Shown piece by piece: positions 51,620 to 60,869 of a stretch of 64,000 bases of DNA. The position numbers and the translations under genes were made by a program. Origin of the DNA: JACVRX01 sp963819885 (GTDB taxonomy: Bacteria > Actinomycetota > Actinomycetes > Jiangellales > Jiangellaceae); assembly GCA_963819885.1 (NCBI GenBank), contig CAWFXV010000010.1, positions 1 to 64,000 on the forward strand. Direction: 5' to 3'. Position 1 is the stretch's first letter; every line of letters starts with the position of its first letter. The notes beneath the pieces are model-generated. The model was not told the origin of the DNA, ran no database searches, and worked only from the letters and a program-made list of their open reading frames with translations.

Positions 51620-52843
51620 ATGGCCTCGGAGCCTCGGGTACTGGGCATAGTCCTCGCCGGTGGCGCGGGAAAGCGGCTGATGCCGCTCACCGCAGACCGA
51701 GCCAAGCCAGCGGTGCCATACGGCGGCAGTTATCGGCTGATCGACTTCGTCCTGTCGAACCTCGTCAACGGGGGGATCGACCGGATCTGCGTGCTCACCC
51801 AGTACAAGTCGCACTCCCTGGACCGGCACATCTCGTTGACCTGGCGGATGAGCACGATCCTCGGGCAGTACGTCACACCGGTCCCCGCCCAGCAGCGCCT
51901 CGGCCCGCGCTGGTACCAGGGCAGCGCGGATGCGATCTACCAGTCGCTGAACCTGGTCTACGACGAGACCCCGGATCACGTCGTCGTCTTTGGCGCCGAT
52001 CACGTGTACCGGATGGATCCGCGGCAGATGCTAGAAGCGCACCTGGCTAACGATGCCGGCGTCACCGTCGCCGGCATCCGAGTGCCGCGTGAGGGCGCGA
52101 GCGGCTTCGGCATCATCCAGACCTCGGACGGCCACCGGATCGAGGCGTTCCTGGAGAAGCCTGCCGACCCGCCGGGGGTGCCGGACGACCCGGACAGCAG
52201 CTTCGCGTCCATGGGGAACTACGTGTTCTCGACCGAGGTGTTGCTGGAGGCGCTGCGGGCCGACGCCGGCGACGAGGAATCGGTCCATGACATGGGCGCC
52301 AGCATCATCCCGTTCCTGGTGGGTCGGCAGCAGGCGTTCGTCTACGACTTCGCGGACAACGACGTGCCGGGCACCACCGACCGGGACCGCGGATACTGGC
52401 GCGACGTCGGGACCATCGACACCTACCACGAGTCGCACATGGACCTGGTGTCGATCGATCCGATCTTCAGCCTCTACAACAGGGAGTGGCCGATCCTCAC
52501 CGGCCACCCACACCTGCCCGGGGCCAAGATCGTCCAGGGTGGCCGGGCGGTCGAGTCCATCGTGACGAGTGGGTGCATCATCGCCGGCGCCGTCGTCGAC
52601 CACGCGGTGCTCTCACCTGGGGTCGAGGTGCGCGAAGGCGCCGAGGTGTCGCGCGCGGTGCTGATGCATGGCGTCCGGGTCGAGGCCTCGGCCGTCGTCC
52701 GCGACGCCATCCTGGACAAGAACGTCGTCGTCCCGAAGGGCGCCGCCGTGGGCGTGGACAAGGATGCCGACCGCGAGCGCGGGTACACCGTCAGCGAGGG
52801 CGGTATCACCGTCGTCGGGAAAGGCGTCCGGGTCGAGGCCTGA
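51620..52843 (+). CDS. glgC: glucose-1-phosphate adenylyltransferase
   Basis: 407 residues. LGIVLAGGAGKRLMPLTADRAKPAVPYGG is the nucleotidyltransferase signature; VVVFGADHVYRMDP holds the metal Asp; EAFLEKPADPPG and DVGTIDTYHESHMDL follow. The C-terminal part is a left-handed beta-helix (AVLSPGVEVREGAEVSRAVL). Makes ADP-glucose, the donor for GlgM across the divergent gap. Position as Rv1213. Confidence 0.95.
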   Translation: MASEPRVLGIVLAGGAGKRLMPLTADRAKPAVPYGGSYRLIDFVLSNLVNGGIDRICVLTQYKSHSLDRHISLTWRMSTILGQYVTPVPAQQRLGPRWYQGSADAIYQSLNLVYDETPDHVVVFGADHVYRMDPRQMLEAHLANDAGVTVAGIRVPREGASGFGIIQTSDGHRIEAFLEKPADPPGVPDDPDSSFASMGNYVFSTEVLLEALRADAGDEESVHDMGASIIPFLVGRQQAFVYDFADNDVPGTTDRDRGYWRDVGTIDTYHESHMDLVSIDPIFSLYNREWPILTGHPHLPGAKIVQGGRAVESIVTSGCIIAGAVVDHAVLSPGVEVREGAEVSRAVLMHGVRVEASAVVRDAILDKNVVVPKGAAVGVDKDADRERGYTVSEGGITVVGKGVRVEA

Positions 52844-52861
52844 TCTGGCCGCCGCGCGTGA

Positions 52862-53362
52862 CTAGGCGCCGCGCTGCCCGTCGAGCCAGGCATGGCCGAC
52901 GCTCTCCTCGATGCGCACCGCCTGGAGCAGAGCGTCGTGGACGGCCTGCTCGATCTTGCCGCCGAACAACGGGATCGCGGCCTTGATCTGGGCATCGACG
53001 GTTGCTTGACTGCCCGTCCCTGCTGGCGCGAGCCGCATTCCCCCGGTCAACTGGACCGGCAGGCCGCCCATCGTGATCCGGATCGAGCCGGTGCGTGACC
53101 CGTCGACAGCCGCGGGCTCCCAGACATCGGTCTGGTCCAGGTCGATGGTGTCGCCGACGAATCGCCGCACGAAATCGGGAACATCCGGCGGCATCACCCG
53201 CAGTAGCCGCACCGTGACCCGATCGCCCTCCCGGCTGACCGATCCCTCGTGCCGCAGCGCGCCGGTGGCTTGCGCCTTCCGGGCGAGGAATGCCTCGTCG
53301 GTGAGCATGGCGAACACCGTCGAGGGGTCGGCGTCGTAGCGCTGCTCGGTTCGCAGGTCCAT
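52862..53362 (-). CDS. DUF2505 protein
   Basis: 166 residues: DLRTEQRYDADPSTVFAMLTDEAFLARKA, LRVMPPDVPDFVRRFVGDTI and AAIPLFGGKIEQAVHDALLQAVRIEE. SRPBCC-like fold, common in actinobacteria, function unknown. Start ATG 53362. Confidence 0.82.
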   Translation of the reverse strand: MDLRTEQRYDADPSTVFAMLTDEAFLARKAQATGALRHEGSVSREGDRVTVRLLRVMPPDVPDFVRRFVGDTIDLDQTDVWEPAAVDGSRTGSIRITMGGLPVQLTGGMRLAPAGTGSQATVDAQIKAAIPLFGGKIEQAVHDALLQAVRIEESVGHAWLDGQRGA

Positions 53363-53473
53363 GTGCTCCATCCTGGTGGGTGGTGGCGTGCGGGGCGACC
53401 GCGGGCCGTGGTCGTCGGCGCCGAGGGGTCGGCCGGATGCTGCGCGGGCGACGATATCGGCTGGGGAAGTGCC

Positions 53474-53549
53474 GGATGCGGAAGCGGGGTCCGTGAAGCA
53501 AGGCCGGGAACGGTTTCTGCGCTGAGGGGCGGGTGGATGCGGAAGCGGG
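53474..53549. repeat. 15-base direct repeat upstream of tryptophan dioxygenase gene
   Basis: GGATGCGGAAGCGGG occurs at 53474-53488 and 53535-53549, each followed by TCCGTG after a different gap. The second copy spans the edge of the nested hairpin. Confidence 0.7.
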
Positions 53550-53627
53550 CGTCTAAAGAGGGATCCGTGGCATGCTCTTCGGCCGCGGATCCCGGAGCCC
53601 GCGGAGCATCCACCCGCCCTTCAGCGC
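53519..53627. promoter_or_regulatory. 109-base nested inverted repeat in divergent promoter region
   Basis: Outer arms of 22 bases (53519-53540 and 53606-53627) pair with one G-T mismatch. Inside are GCGGGC/GCCCGC and GGGATCCG/CGGATCCC stems around a 17-base top. The right arm ends 16 bases before the -10 element of the tryptophan dioxygenase gene, so it overlaps the -35 region. It could be an operator, a cruciform, or an inserted small palindromic element. Confidence 0.65.
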
Positions 53628-53643
53628 CCCCAACGCGGCGACC

Positions 53644-53649
53644 TAGAGT
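53644..53649 (+). promoter_or_regulatory. -10 element, leaderless tryptophan dioxygenase
   Basis: TAGAGT, 6 bases before ATG 53656. Confidence 0.5.
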
Positions 53650-53655
53650 GGCGAG

Positions 53656-54453
53656 ATGACCACGTCGGTGCAGCCACCGTCGGCCCAGTTCGGCGAGGAC
53701 GGCGCCCGGCTGACCTACGGCACCTACCTGCGCCTGGACGAACTGCTCGACCAGCAGCGGTTGGCGAGCGACGCCCACGACGAGCTGCTGTTCATCACCA
53801 TCCACCAGGTGTACGAGCTGTGGTTCAAGCAATTGCTGTTCGAGGTCGAGTCAGCCCGGGACGCGATGACGGACGGCCGATTGTGGTGGGCCCGCCACCT
53901 GCTTGCCCGGGTGCACGAGATCGAGCGCATCCTGATCGAGCAGATCGGCGTGTTGGAGACGATGACGCCGCAGGACTTCCTGGAGTTCCGGGAGCGGCTG
54001 GCCCCGGCGAGCGGCTTCCAATCCGTGCAGTTTCGGGAGCTCGAGTTCCTCTCCGGCGCCAAGGACCCGAGGTTCGTCGAGCGCTTCCGTGGCCTGACCG
54101 ACGAGGAGCGGACGCGGCTGCAGCGCCGGCTGGCCGAGCCCACCCTGTGGGAGGCGTTCGTATCGGTGCTGGTGAAAGGCGGGCTTCCGGCTGGCAGTGA
54201 TGACGAGGTGAGGGCGTCGTTGCGGACGGCGGCGCACGATCGGGGAACGTACGGCGACATCTGGGAGCTGGCGGAGGCACTGCTCGTACACGACGAATTG
54301 GCCGCCGGCTGGCGGGCGCGGCACGTGACGATGGTCGAGCGCATGATCGGCACGAAGACAGGGACCGGTGGATCCTCTGGCGCGTCGTACCTGAGATCGC
54401 GACTGGACATCCGGTATTACCCGGTGCTCTGGGAGCTCCGGTCGTGGCTGTGA
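53656..54453 (+). CDS. kynA: tryptophan 2,3-dioxygenase
   Basis: 265 residues, haem enzyme opening the indole ring to N-formylkynurenine. Signature stretches: LTYGTYLRLDELL, LLFITIHQVYELWFKQLLFE (substrate histidine), SGFQSVQFRELEFLSG, HVTMVERMIGTKTGTGGSSG (proximal histidine region) and YLRSRLDIRYYP. No kynureninase or formamidase gene is nearby, so the pathway is split or the enzyme has another role. Confidence 0.95.
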   Translation: MTTSVQPPSAQFGEDGARLTYGTYLRLDELLDQQRLASDAHDELLFITIHQVYELWFKQLLFEVESARDAMTDGRLWWARHLLARVHEIERILIEQIGVLETMTPQDFLEFRERLAPASGFQSVQFRELEFLSGAKDPRFVERFRGLTDEERTRLQRRLAEPTLWEAFVSVLVKGGLPAGSDDEVRASLRTAAHDRGTYGDIWELAEALLVHDELAAGWRARHVTMVERMIGTKTGTGGSSGASYLRSRLDIRYYPVLWELRSWL

Positions 54454-54548
54454 TCGCCGTACCTTCGAGATGTGCTCGGGTGTCATCGGCACTAAGGTCG
54501 GGAATGTCGTCTACAACGATGTAACGGCCAGCTTCCCCGGGGGCAGAC

Positions 54549-57500
54549 ATGGGCGACCGGCTTGACGAGGCCAAGTCCGAGCTTCTGGCGAAGGCGGCAG
54601 CAGCGGCAGGTCACCGCGGCAACCGCCCAGAGATCGAGGCGTTCCTGCGCCGCTACTACCGGCACGTCTCACCGGAGGACCTGGTCGACCGAGACCCGGT
54701 GGACGTGATCGGTGCCGCCATGTCGCAGCGCCAGTTCGCCCAGACTCGACCCCAGGGCCGGTCGTTGGTCCGCGTGTTCACCCCGACCGTCGAAGAGCAC
54801 GGCTGGTCCTCCGGCCACACCGTCGTCGAAGTGGTCACTGACGACATGCCCTTCCTGGTCGACTCGGTCACGATGTCGCTGACCCGCCGGGACCGCGCGA
54901 TTCACCTGGTTGTTCACCCGCAGTTCGTCATTCGCCGTGACATCGCCGGCGAGCTACTCGAGGTCTGCGACGTGGGGGAGTCCGACCCCGTCGTCGGCGA
55001 CATGCCGGACGCTCTCGTCGAGTCCTGGATGCACGTCGAGACCGACCGTGAGACGAACACCGCCGACCAGGAAAGGATCACCGACGAGCTTCGCAACGCG
55101 CTCCGAGACGTCCGGGAGGCCGTCGAGGACTGGCGGCGTATGCGTCAGCGCTGCGAGGAGATCGCCGCCGAGCTGGAGAAGAACCAGCTACCGGTTCCCG
55201 CCGAAGAGGTGGCCGAGGCGCAGGAGCTGCTGCGGTGGCTGGCCGACGACCATTTCACCTTCCTGGGCTATCGCGAGTACATGCTGGATACCGTCGACGG
55301 CGAGGACGTGCTCCGGGCGGTGACCGGATCCGGGTTGGGAATCCTGCGCGCGGACCAGGAGCTTTCCGGCTCGTTCGCCAAGCTTTCGCCTCGGGTCAAG
55401 GCCAGGGCCCGGCAAAAGCGTGTCCTGGTGCTGACCAAGGCAAACTCGCGGTCCACGGTGCACCGCAACACCTATCTCGACTACGTCGGGGTCAAGATCT
55501 TCGACGAGAGCGGCGAAGTGGTCGGCGAGCGTCGGTTCCTCGGCCTGTTCACCTCGCCGGCCTACACCGAGAGCGTGCTGCGCATCCCGATCCTGCGTAC
55601 CAAGGCGCAGCAGGTGCTCGAACGGACCGGTTTCGCTGCCAGCGGCCACTCGGGCAAGGACCTCATGCAGGTGCTCGAGACCTATCCCCGCGACGAACTG
55701 TTCCAGATCTCAGTCGACGAGCTCTACCCGATCGCGCTGGCCGTCGTTCACCTGCAGGAGCGGCGTCAGCTGCGGCTGTTCGTCCGCGAGGACATCTACG
55801 GCCGGTACCTGTCCTGCCTGGTGTACCTGCCGAGGGATCGGTTCAACACGGCCGTGCGCGAGCGGATTCAGCAGATCCTGCTCGGTGCCACCGGTGGCCG
55901 GTCGATCGATCACACGGCGCTAGTCAGCGAGGCGGTGCTGGCACGGCTGCACTTCGTTATCAGGATGGCGCCGGACCAGGTGCTGCCCGAGCTCGACATC
56001 CCCGCGCTGGAGAAGCAGCTCGCCGCAGCGACTCGGGCGTGGAGCGACGATTTCTCCGACACCTTGGCGGATCGGGTCGGTGAAGAGCAGGCAGCTCGTC
56101 TCGTGCGCCGGTACCGGGACGCCTTTCCCGAGGCCTACAAGGAGGACTTCCCGGCTCGCACGGCAGTGGCTGACCTCGCCCGCCTGGAAGAGCTACCCGA
56201 CGACAACGGCCTGGCCATGAACCTGTACCAGCCGGTCGGCGCCCCTGTGGACGAGCGGCGGTTCAAGATCTACCGAACTGGGACACCGATCTCGCTGACG
56301 CAGGTGCTGCCGATCCTGTCCCGGATGGGCGTCGAAGTCATCGACGAGCGGCCGTATGAGGTCATCCGGCACGGCGAATCCGTCGATGCTCCGGCGTGGA
56401 TCTACGACTTCGGCCTGCGCTACCAGGCTCGTCAGGTGGCCGACGCCAGCGGGCGCAAGGAGCGGTTCCAGGAAGCGTTTGCCGCGGTGTGGCGGGACGA
56501 AGCGGAAAGCGACGGGTTCAACGCCCTGGTCTTGCAAGCAGGCCTGTCGTGGCGGGAAGCGTCGGTCCTGCGCGCCTACGCGAAGTACCTGCGCCAAGCG
56601 GGATCGACCTTCAGCCAGGACTACCTCGAGGAATGCCTGTCGGCTCATGTCACGATCGCCAAGCTGCTGGTCGACCTGTTCGAGACCCGGTTCGATCCCG
56701 ATCGTTTCGTCGACGACGCCGAGGGCCGCGAGACTGCGGCGAAGGAGATCGTCGTGCGGCTGGAGCGCGCCCTCGACGATGTCGCCAGCCTGGATCAGGA
56801 CCGTATCCTTCGTTCCTTCCTCGCCCTCGTGCAGGCGACGCTGCGGACCAACTACTACCGGGTGAGCTCCCCGGACAAGTCCAGCGCGGCGCTAGCCTTC
56901 AAACTCAATCCGTCGGCCATCCTGGACCTGCCCGATCCCCGCCCAATGTTCGAGATGTGGGTCTACTCGCCGCGGGTGGAAGGCGTCCACCTGCGGTTCG
57001 GAGCCGTCGCGAGAGGCGGGCTGCGGTGGTCCGACCGGCGGGAGGACTTCCGCACCGAGGTACTCGGGCTGGTCAAGGCCCAGGCGGTCAAGAACGCCGT
57101 CATCGTGCCGGTCGGCGCCAAGGGCGGCTTCGTCGCCAAGCGCCTGCCGGACCCGGCAGCAAACCGTGAGGCGTGGCTGGCCGAGGGTGTCGAGAGCTAC
57201 AAGACCTTCATCCGGGCGCTGCTGGACGTGACGGACAACCGGGCCGCCGATCGCAGCATCGTGCCGCCGCCTCGAGTGGTTCGCCATGACCCCGACGACC
57301 CGTACCTGGTCGTCGCCGCAGACAAGGGCACCGCGACGTTCTCCGACATCGCCAACGGTGTCGCGATCGACTACGGCTTCTGGCTCGGCGACGCATTCGC
57401 CTCCGGTGGGTCCGCCGGCTACGACCACAAGGCGATGGGCATCACCGCCCGCGGCGCCTGGGAGTCGGTGAAGCGGCACTTCCGCGAGATGGGCCGTGAC

Positions 57501-59444
57501 TGCCAGAGCGAGGACTTCACCTGCGTCGGGATCGGCGACATGTCCGGTGACGTCTTCGGCAACGGCATGCTGCTCTCGACCCACATTCGGCTGCTAGCCG
57601 CATTCGACCACCGGCACATCTTCCTCGACCCCAACCCCGACGCCGCCATCTCCTACGAGGAGCGGAAACGCATCTTCGAGCTGCCCCGCTCGACCTGGGC
57701 CGATTACAACTCAGAACTCATCAGCAAGGGCGGCGGGGTTCATCCGCGAGCGGCTAAGCGCATCGAGATCACCTCACAGGTCAGGCAGCGGTTGGGACTC
57801 GACGAGTCCGTCACCGAGATGACGCCGCCGGATCTCCTGCGGGCGATTCTGATGGCGCCGGTGGACCTGCTCTGGAACGGCGGGATCGGCACGTACGTCA
57901 AGGCGACCGCCGAGACCCATGCCAACGTCGGGGACAAGGCCAACGACGCGATCCGGATCAACGGTGCCGAGCTGCGGGCCAAGTGTGTGGGCGAGGGCGG
58001 CAACCTCGGGTTCACCCAACTCGGTCGGATCGAGTACGCGGTGTCCGGTGCCGACGGTGAGGGCGGTCGGATCAATACCGATGCGATCGACAACTCTGCC
58101 GGGGTCGACACGTCTGACCACGAGGTCAACATCAAGATCTTGGCCGACAGCATCGTGCGCGAGGGCGACCTCACCGAGAAGCAGCGCAACGAGTTGCTGG
58201 CCGCGATGACCGACGAGGTCGGCCAGTTGGTCCTCGCCAACAACTATGGGCAGAACGTCGCGCTGGCGAGCGGGGTGTTCCAGGCCACCAACCTGGCGCA
58301 CGTCCACCGCGGGTACATGTCGAAACTCGAAGCCGAAGGCAAGCTCAACCGGGCCTTGGAGTTCCTGCCGACCGACCGGCAGGTCGGCGAACGGATACAG
58401 GCTGGCCGCGGATTGACCAGCCCGGAGCTCTCGGTATTGCTCGCGTACACCAAGAACCTGATGTACGAAGAATTGCTCGCCACCCCGTTGCCGGACGATC
58501 CGTACCTGCGCAATGCGCTGCACGCATATTTCCCGACCAACTTGCGTGAGCGGTATCCCGAGCGGATCGACGAGCATCCGCTGCGTCGCGAGATCGTCAC
58601 GACGCTGGTCGTCAACAATCTGGTCAACGAAGCCGGGACGACATTCGCGTATCGCCTGGGCATGGAGACCGGCGGCACGATGGAGGACCTCGCCCGCGCC
58701 CACACCGTGGCCGCGGTCGTATACGGGGTCCCGGAGCTCCTGGCCGAGGTCGCCGCTCTCGACAACGTTGTGCCTGCGGACCTGCAGACTCGCATCCGGC
58801 TGGAAGGGCGCACCATCACCGAGCGGGCCACCCGCTGGCTGACGGTCAACCGGCGTCCGCCGATCGACATCGCGTGGCAGATCGAGTTCTTCGAAGGACC
58901 GCTTTCCCGGCTGCTCGACGAACTGCCGACGACCCTGGTCGGTCGTGAGCTCGATCTGTTCATCGAGCGGCGGGACCGGCTGACCAAGGCCGGTGTCCCC
59001 GCAGATCTGGCTACGCGGGTATCCGTGCAGCCGCCTGCGTACGCCGGTCTCGGCATCGTCGAGACGGCCGTGTCGACCGGTACGGACCTGATCGAGGTCG
59101 CCCGGGTCCATTTCAAGCTCGGCGAGCACCTGGCGCTCGGGCAGCTGCTGGAGCGGATCGTCGCGCTGCCCCGCAACGACCGCTGGCAGACCATGGCCAG
59201 GGCGGCGCTGCGCGACGACCTGCATGCGGTCCAGACGGCGCTGACAGCGCAGATCATCCAGAACACCCAGGACGGCATGGACACCAAGGCCCGGGTGAAG
59301 GCATGGGCCGCCCGGGACTCCGTCGTGGTCGCACGCGCACAGGAGACACTGCGCGAGATCGTCGAGAGCGACACCTTCGACCTGGCTCGGCTCTCCGTCG
59401 GTCTCCGGGTGGTCCGATCGTTGCTGCGCGCCGAAACGGCGTGA
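54549..59444 (+). CDS. gdh: NAD-specific glutamate dehydrogenase, large (GDH-180) type
   Basis: 1631 residues; converts glutamate to 2-oxoglutarate. Long N-terminal regulatory region (ACT-like parts, about residues 1-700), then the catalytic domain: RFGAVARGGLRWSDRREDFRTE, KNAVIVPVGAKGGFVAKR with catalytic lysines, GVAIDYGFWLGDAFASGGS, VGIGDMSGDVFGNGML and WNGGIGTYVKA. The ~350-residue C-terminal domain is helical. Like Rv2476c. Start ATG 54549; the single intact frame over 4.9 kb shows this part of the sequence is free of indels. Confidence 0.96.
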   Translation: MGDRLDEAKSELLAKAAAAAGHRGNRPEIEAFLRRYYRHVSPEDLVDRDPVDVIGAAMSQRQFAQTRPQGRSLVRVFTPTVEEHGWSSGHTVVEVVTDDMPFLVDSVTMSLTRRDRAIHLVVHPQFVIRRDIAGELLEVCDVGESDPVVGDMPDALVESWMHVETDRETNTADQERITDELRNALRDVREAVEDWRRMRQRCEEIAAELEKNQLPVPAEEVAEAQELLRWLADDHFTFLGYREYMLDTVDGEDVLRAVTGSGLGILRADQELSGSFAKLSPRVKARARQKRVLVLTKANSRSTVHRNTYLDYVGVKIFDESGEVVGERRFLGLFTSPAYTESVLRIPILRTKAQQVLERTGFAASGHSGKDLMQVLETYPRDELFQISVDELYPIALAVVHLQERRQLRLFVREDIYGRYLSCLVYLPRDRFNTAVRERIQQILLGATGGRSIDHTALVSEAVLARLHFVIRMAPDQVLPELDIPALEKQLAAATRAWSDDFSDTLADRVGEEQAARLVRRYRDAFPEAYKEDFPARTAVADLARLEELPDDNGLAMNLYQPVGAPVDERRFKIYRTGTPISLTQVLPILSRMGVEVIDERPYEVIRHGESVDAPAWIYDFGLRYQARQVADASGRKERFQEAFAAVWRDEAESDGFNALVLQAGLSWREASVLRAYAKYLRQAGSTFSQDYLEECLSAHVTIAKLLVDLFETRFDPDRFVDDAEGRETAAKEIVVRLERALDDVASLDQDRILRSFLALVQATLRTNYYRVSSPDKSSAALAFKLNPSAILDLPDPRPMFEMWVYSPRVEGVHLRFGAVARGGLRWSDRREDFRTEVLGLVKAQAVKNAVIVPVGAKGGFVAKRLPDPAANREAWLAEGVESYKTFIRALLDVTDNRAADRSIVPPPRVVRHDPDDPYLVVAADKGTATFSDIANGVAIDYGFWLGDAFASGGSAGYDHKAMGITARGAWESVKRHFREMGRDCQSEDFTCVGIGDMSGDVFGNGMLLSTHIRLLAAFDHRHIFLDPNPDAAISYEERKRIFELPRSTWADYNSELISKGGGVHPRAAKRIEITSQVRQRLGLDESVTEMTPPDLLRAILMAPVDLLWNGGIGTYVKATAETHANVGDKANDAIRINGAELRAKCVGEGGNLGFTQLGRIEYAVSGADGEGGRINTDAIDNSAGVDTSDHEVNIKILADSIVREGDLTEKQRNELLAAMTDEVGQLVLANNYGQNVALASGVFQATNLAHVHRGYMSKLEAEGKLNRALEFLPTDRQVGERIQAGRGLTSPELSVLLAYTKNLMYEELLATPLPDDPYLRNALHAYFPTNLRERYPERIDEHPLRREIVTTLVVNNLVNEAGTTFAYRLGMETGGTMEDLARAHTVAAVVYGVPELLAEVAALDNVVPADLQTRIRLEGRTITERATRWLTVNRRPPIDIAWQIEFFEGPLSRLLDELPTTLVGRELDLFIERRDRLTKAGVPADLATRVSVQPPAYAGLGIVETAVSTGTDLIEVARVHFKLGEHLALGQLLERIVALPRNDRWQTMARAALRDDLHAVQTALTAQIIQNTQDGMDTKARVKAWAARDSVVVARAQETLREIVESDTFDLARLSVGLRVVRSLLRAETA

Positions 59445-59525
59445 CACTCGCCGGCTCCCGTCCATCGGGCCGCTCGTCAGCGCCTCCGCACGTGTTGATC
59501 ATCGCTGACCGTGCCCTGCTCGGGT

Positions 59526-59594
59526 TGTGAAGATCGTCGTGAAGGCTCCAGCGCGCCCGTACACGGGGTGGTTCATCACGACGATCTTCACGAC
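59526..59594. repeat. intergenic repeat R1, copy B
   Basis: Left arm GTTGTGAA-GATC-GTCGTGAA (59524-59543) and right arm ATCACGAC-GATC-TTCACGAC (59575-59594), so each arm has one octamer with a single change relative to copy A at 2936-3008. The core 16 bases pair perfectly (59527-59542 with 59576-59591). The right arm ends 21 bases before the next gene's GTG start. Confidence 0.75.
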
Positions 59595-59615
59595 CAGGTT
59601 GAACGTGAGGATGCG

Positions 59616-60644
59616 GTGACGTTCCAGCCGAGCCTCGAGCTCAATGCCGCGTTCTACCAGGAGATCATCGAACCGATGGTCCGACCGGTTCCGCACTCCG
59701 CGGCGCTGCTGGGCTGGGGCTCCGACGTGCTGGGGTTCGATACCGCACGGTCGACGGACCACGGGTGGGGACCGCGGCTGCAGATCTTCGTCGGCGACGA
59801 CGCGGTCGAAGATGTCCGGGCAGTGATCGAGGCGGGGCTGCCGGGGATGTTCCATAGCTGGCCCGTTCGGTACAGCCGGGGCGAGGACGACCCTGTCGTG
59901 CACCGCGTCGACGTCACGACGCTCCGAGACTGGCTGACCGACCGGCTGGCCATCGACCCACGACCCGGATTGAGCTCGATCGACTGGCTGGTGATCCCGC
60001 AACAGGCGCTGCTGGGTGTCGTCAGCGGCCGGATCTATGCGGACCCCGCCGGCGAGTTGGCCGCTGTCCGGGTGACGCTGGCCTGGTACCCGCGGGACGC
60101 CTGGCTGTGGCTGCTCGCCTGCGGCTGGCGCCGCCTCGACCAGGAAGAACCGTTCGTCGGGCGAACGGCCGAGGTCGGCGACGAGCTCGGGTCGCGCATC
60201 GTCACCGCGCGACAGGTCCGGGAAATCATGCGGCTGGCGTTCTTGTTGGAGAGCACCTACGCGCCGTACTCGAAGTGGCTGGGTACCGCGTTCGCACGTC
60301 TGCGGTCCGCGGCGGACCTGGCGCCACTCCTGCATCGTGCACTCGACGCCGCCGCTCACCCGGAGCGGGAGTCGGCCCTGGTGCCGGCGTACGAGCTGCT
60401 CGCCGGGCTGCACAACCGACTGGCCCCGACGAGTCAGCTCGACCCCACCACCCGGTTCTTCTACGACCGGCCGTTCCGCGTTCTCGGTGCCGGCCGGTTC
60501 GTCGACGCCTGCCTGGAGGCCATCGACGATGCCCGGCTGCGTGAGCTGCCGCTCGTCGGGTCCGTCGACCAGTTCGCCGACTCGACCGATGTGCTGGCTT
60601 ACCCGACCCGAGCCGCTCGGCTCCGTGCCATCTACGACTCTTAG
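59616..60644 (+). CDS. DUF4037 protein, nucleotidyltransferase-like
   Basis: 342 residues from GTG 59616 with GAGG 6 bases upstream. The N-terminal AALLGWGSDVLGFDTARSTDHGWGPRL matches a nucleotidyltransferase-type core (GS...D) as in DUF4037 proteins. Helical remainder with WLWLLACGWRRLDQEEPFVGR and STYAPYSKWLGTAFARL. Some relatives are aminoglycoside-nucleotidyltransferase-like; no substrate is known here. Confidence 0.82.
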   Translation: MTFQPSLELNAAFYQEIIEPMVRPVPHSAALLGWGSDVLGFDTARSTDHGWGPRLQIFVGDDAVEDVRAVIEAGLPGMFHSWPVRYSRGEDDPVVHRVDVTTLRDWLTDRLAIDPRPGLSSIDWLVIPQQALLGVVSGRIYADPAGELAAVRVTLAWYPRDAWLWLLACGWRRLDQEEPFVGRTAEVGDELGSRIVTARQVREIMRLAFLLESTYAPYSKWLGTAFARLRSAADLAPLLHRALDAAAHPERESALVPAYELLAGLHNRLAPTSQLDPTTRFFYDRPFRVLGAGRFVDACLEAIDDARLRELPLVGSVDQFADSTDVLAYPTRAARLRAIYDS

Positions 60645-60869
60645 CTCAGGACGCGCTTCGACCTCGCTACCGAGATGGTCGCCAACGGGCTCCACTGGGG
60701 TCGTACCCGAACATCTCGGCCGCGAGGTCAAGGCATGTCCCCTCAGCGGCAGCGCCCGGCCTGTGGATAACTCGACCTCGTCTGGCGCATGATCGTCAGG
60801 GGCGGTATAACTCTGCGACATCTCACCAGTCACGAGTGCGCATAACACCTGCCGACGGGACGCCCGAGC

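Noticed and set aside
57774..59465. 563-codon frame antisense to the glutamate dehydrogenase gene
   Set aside because: High-GC shadow of a clearly real gene; no independent start signal or family match.
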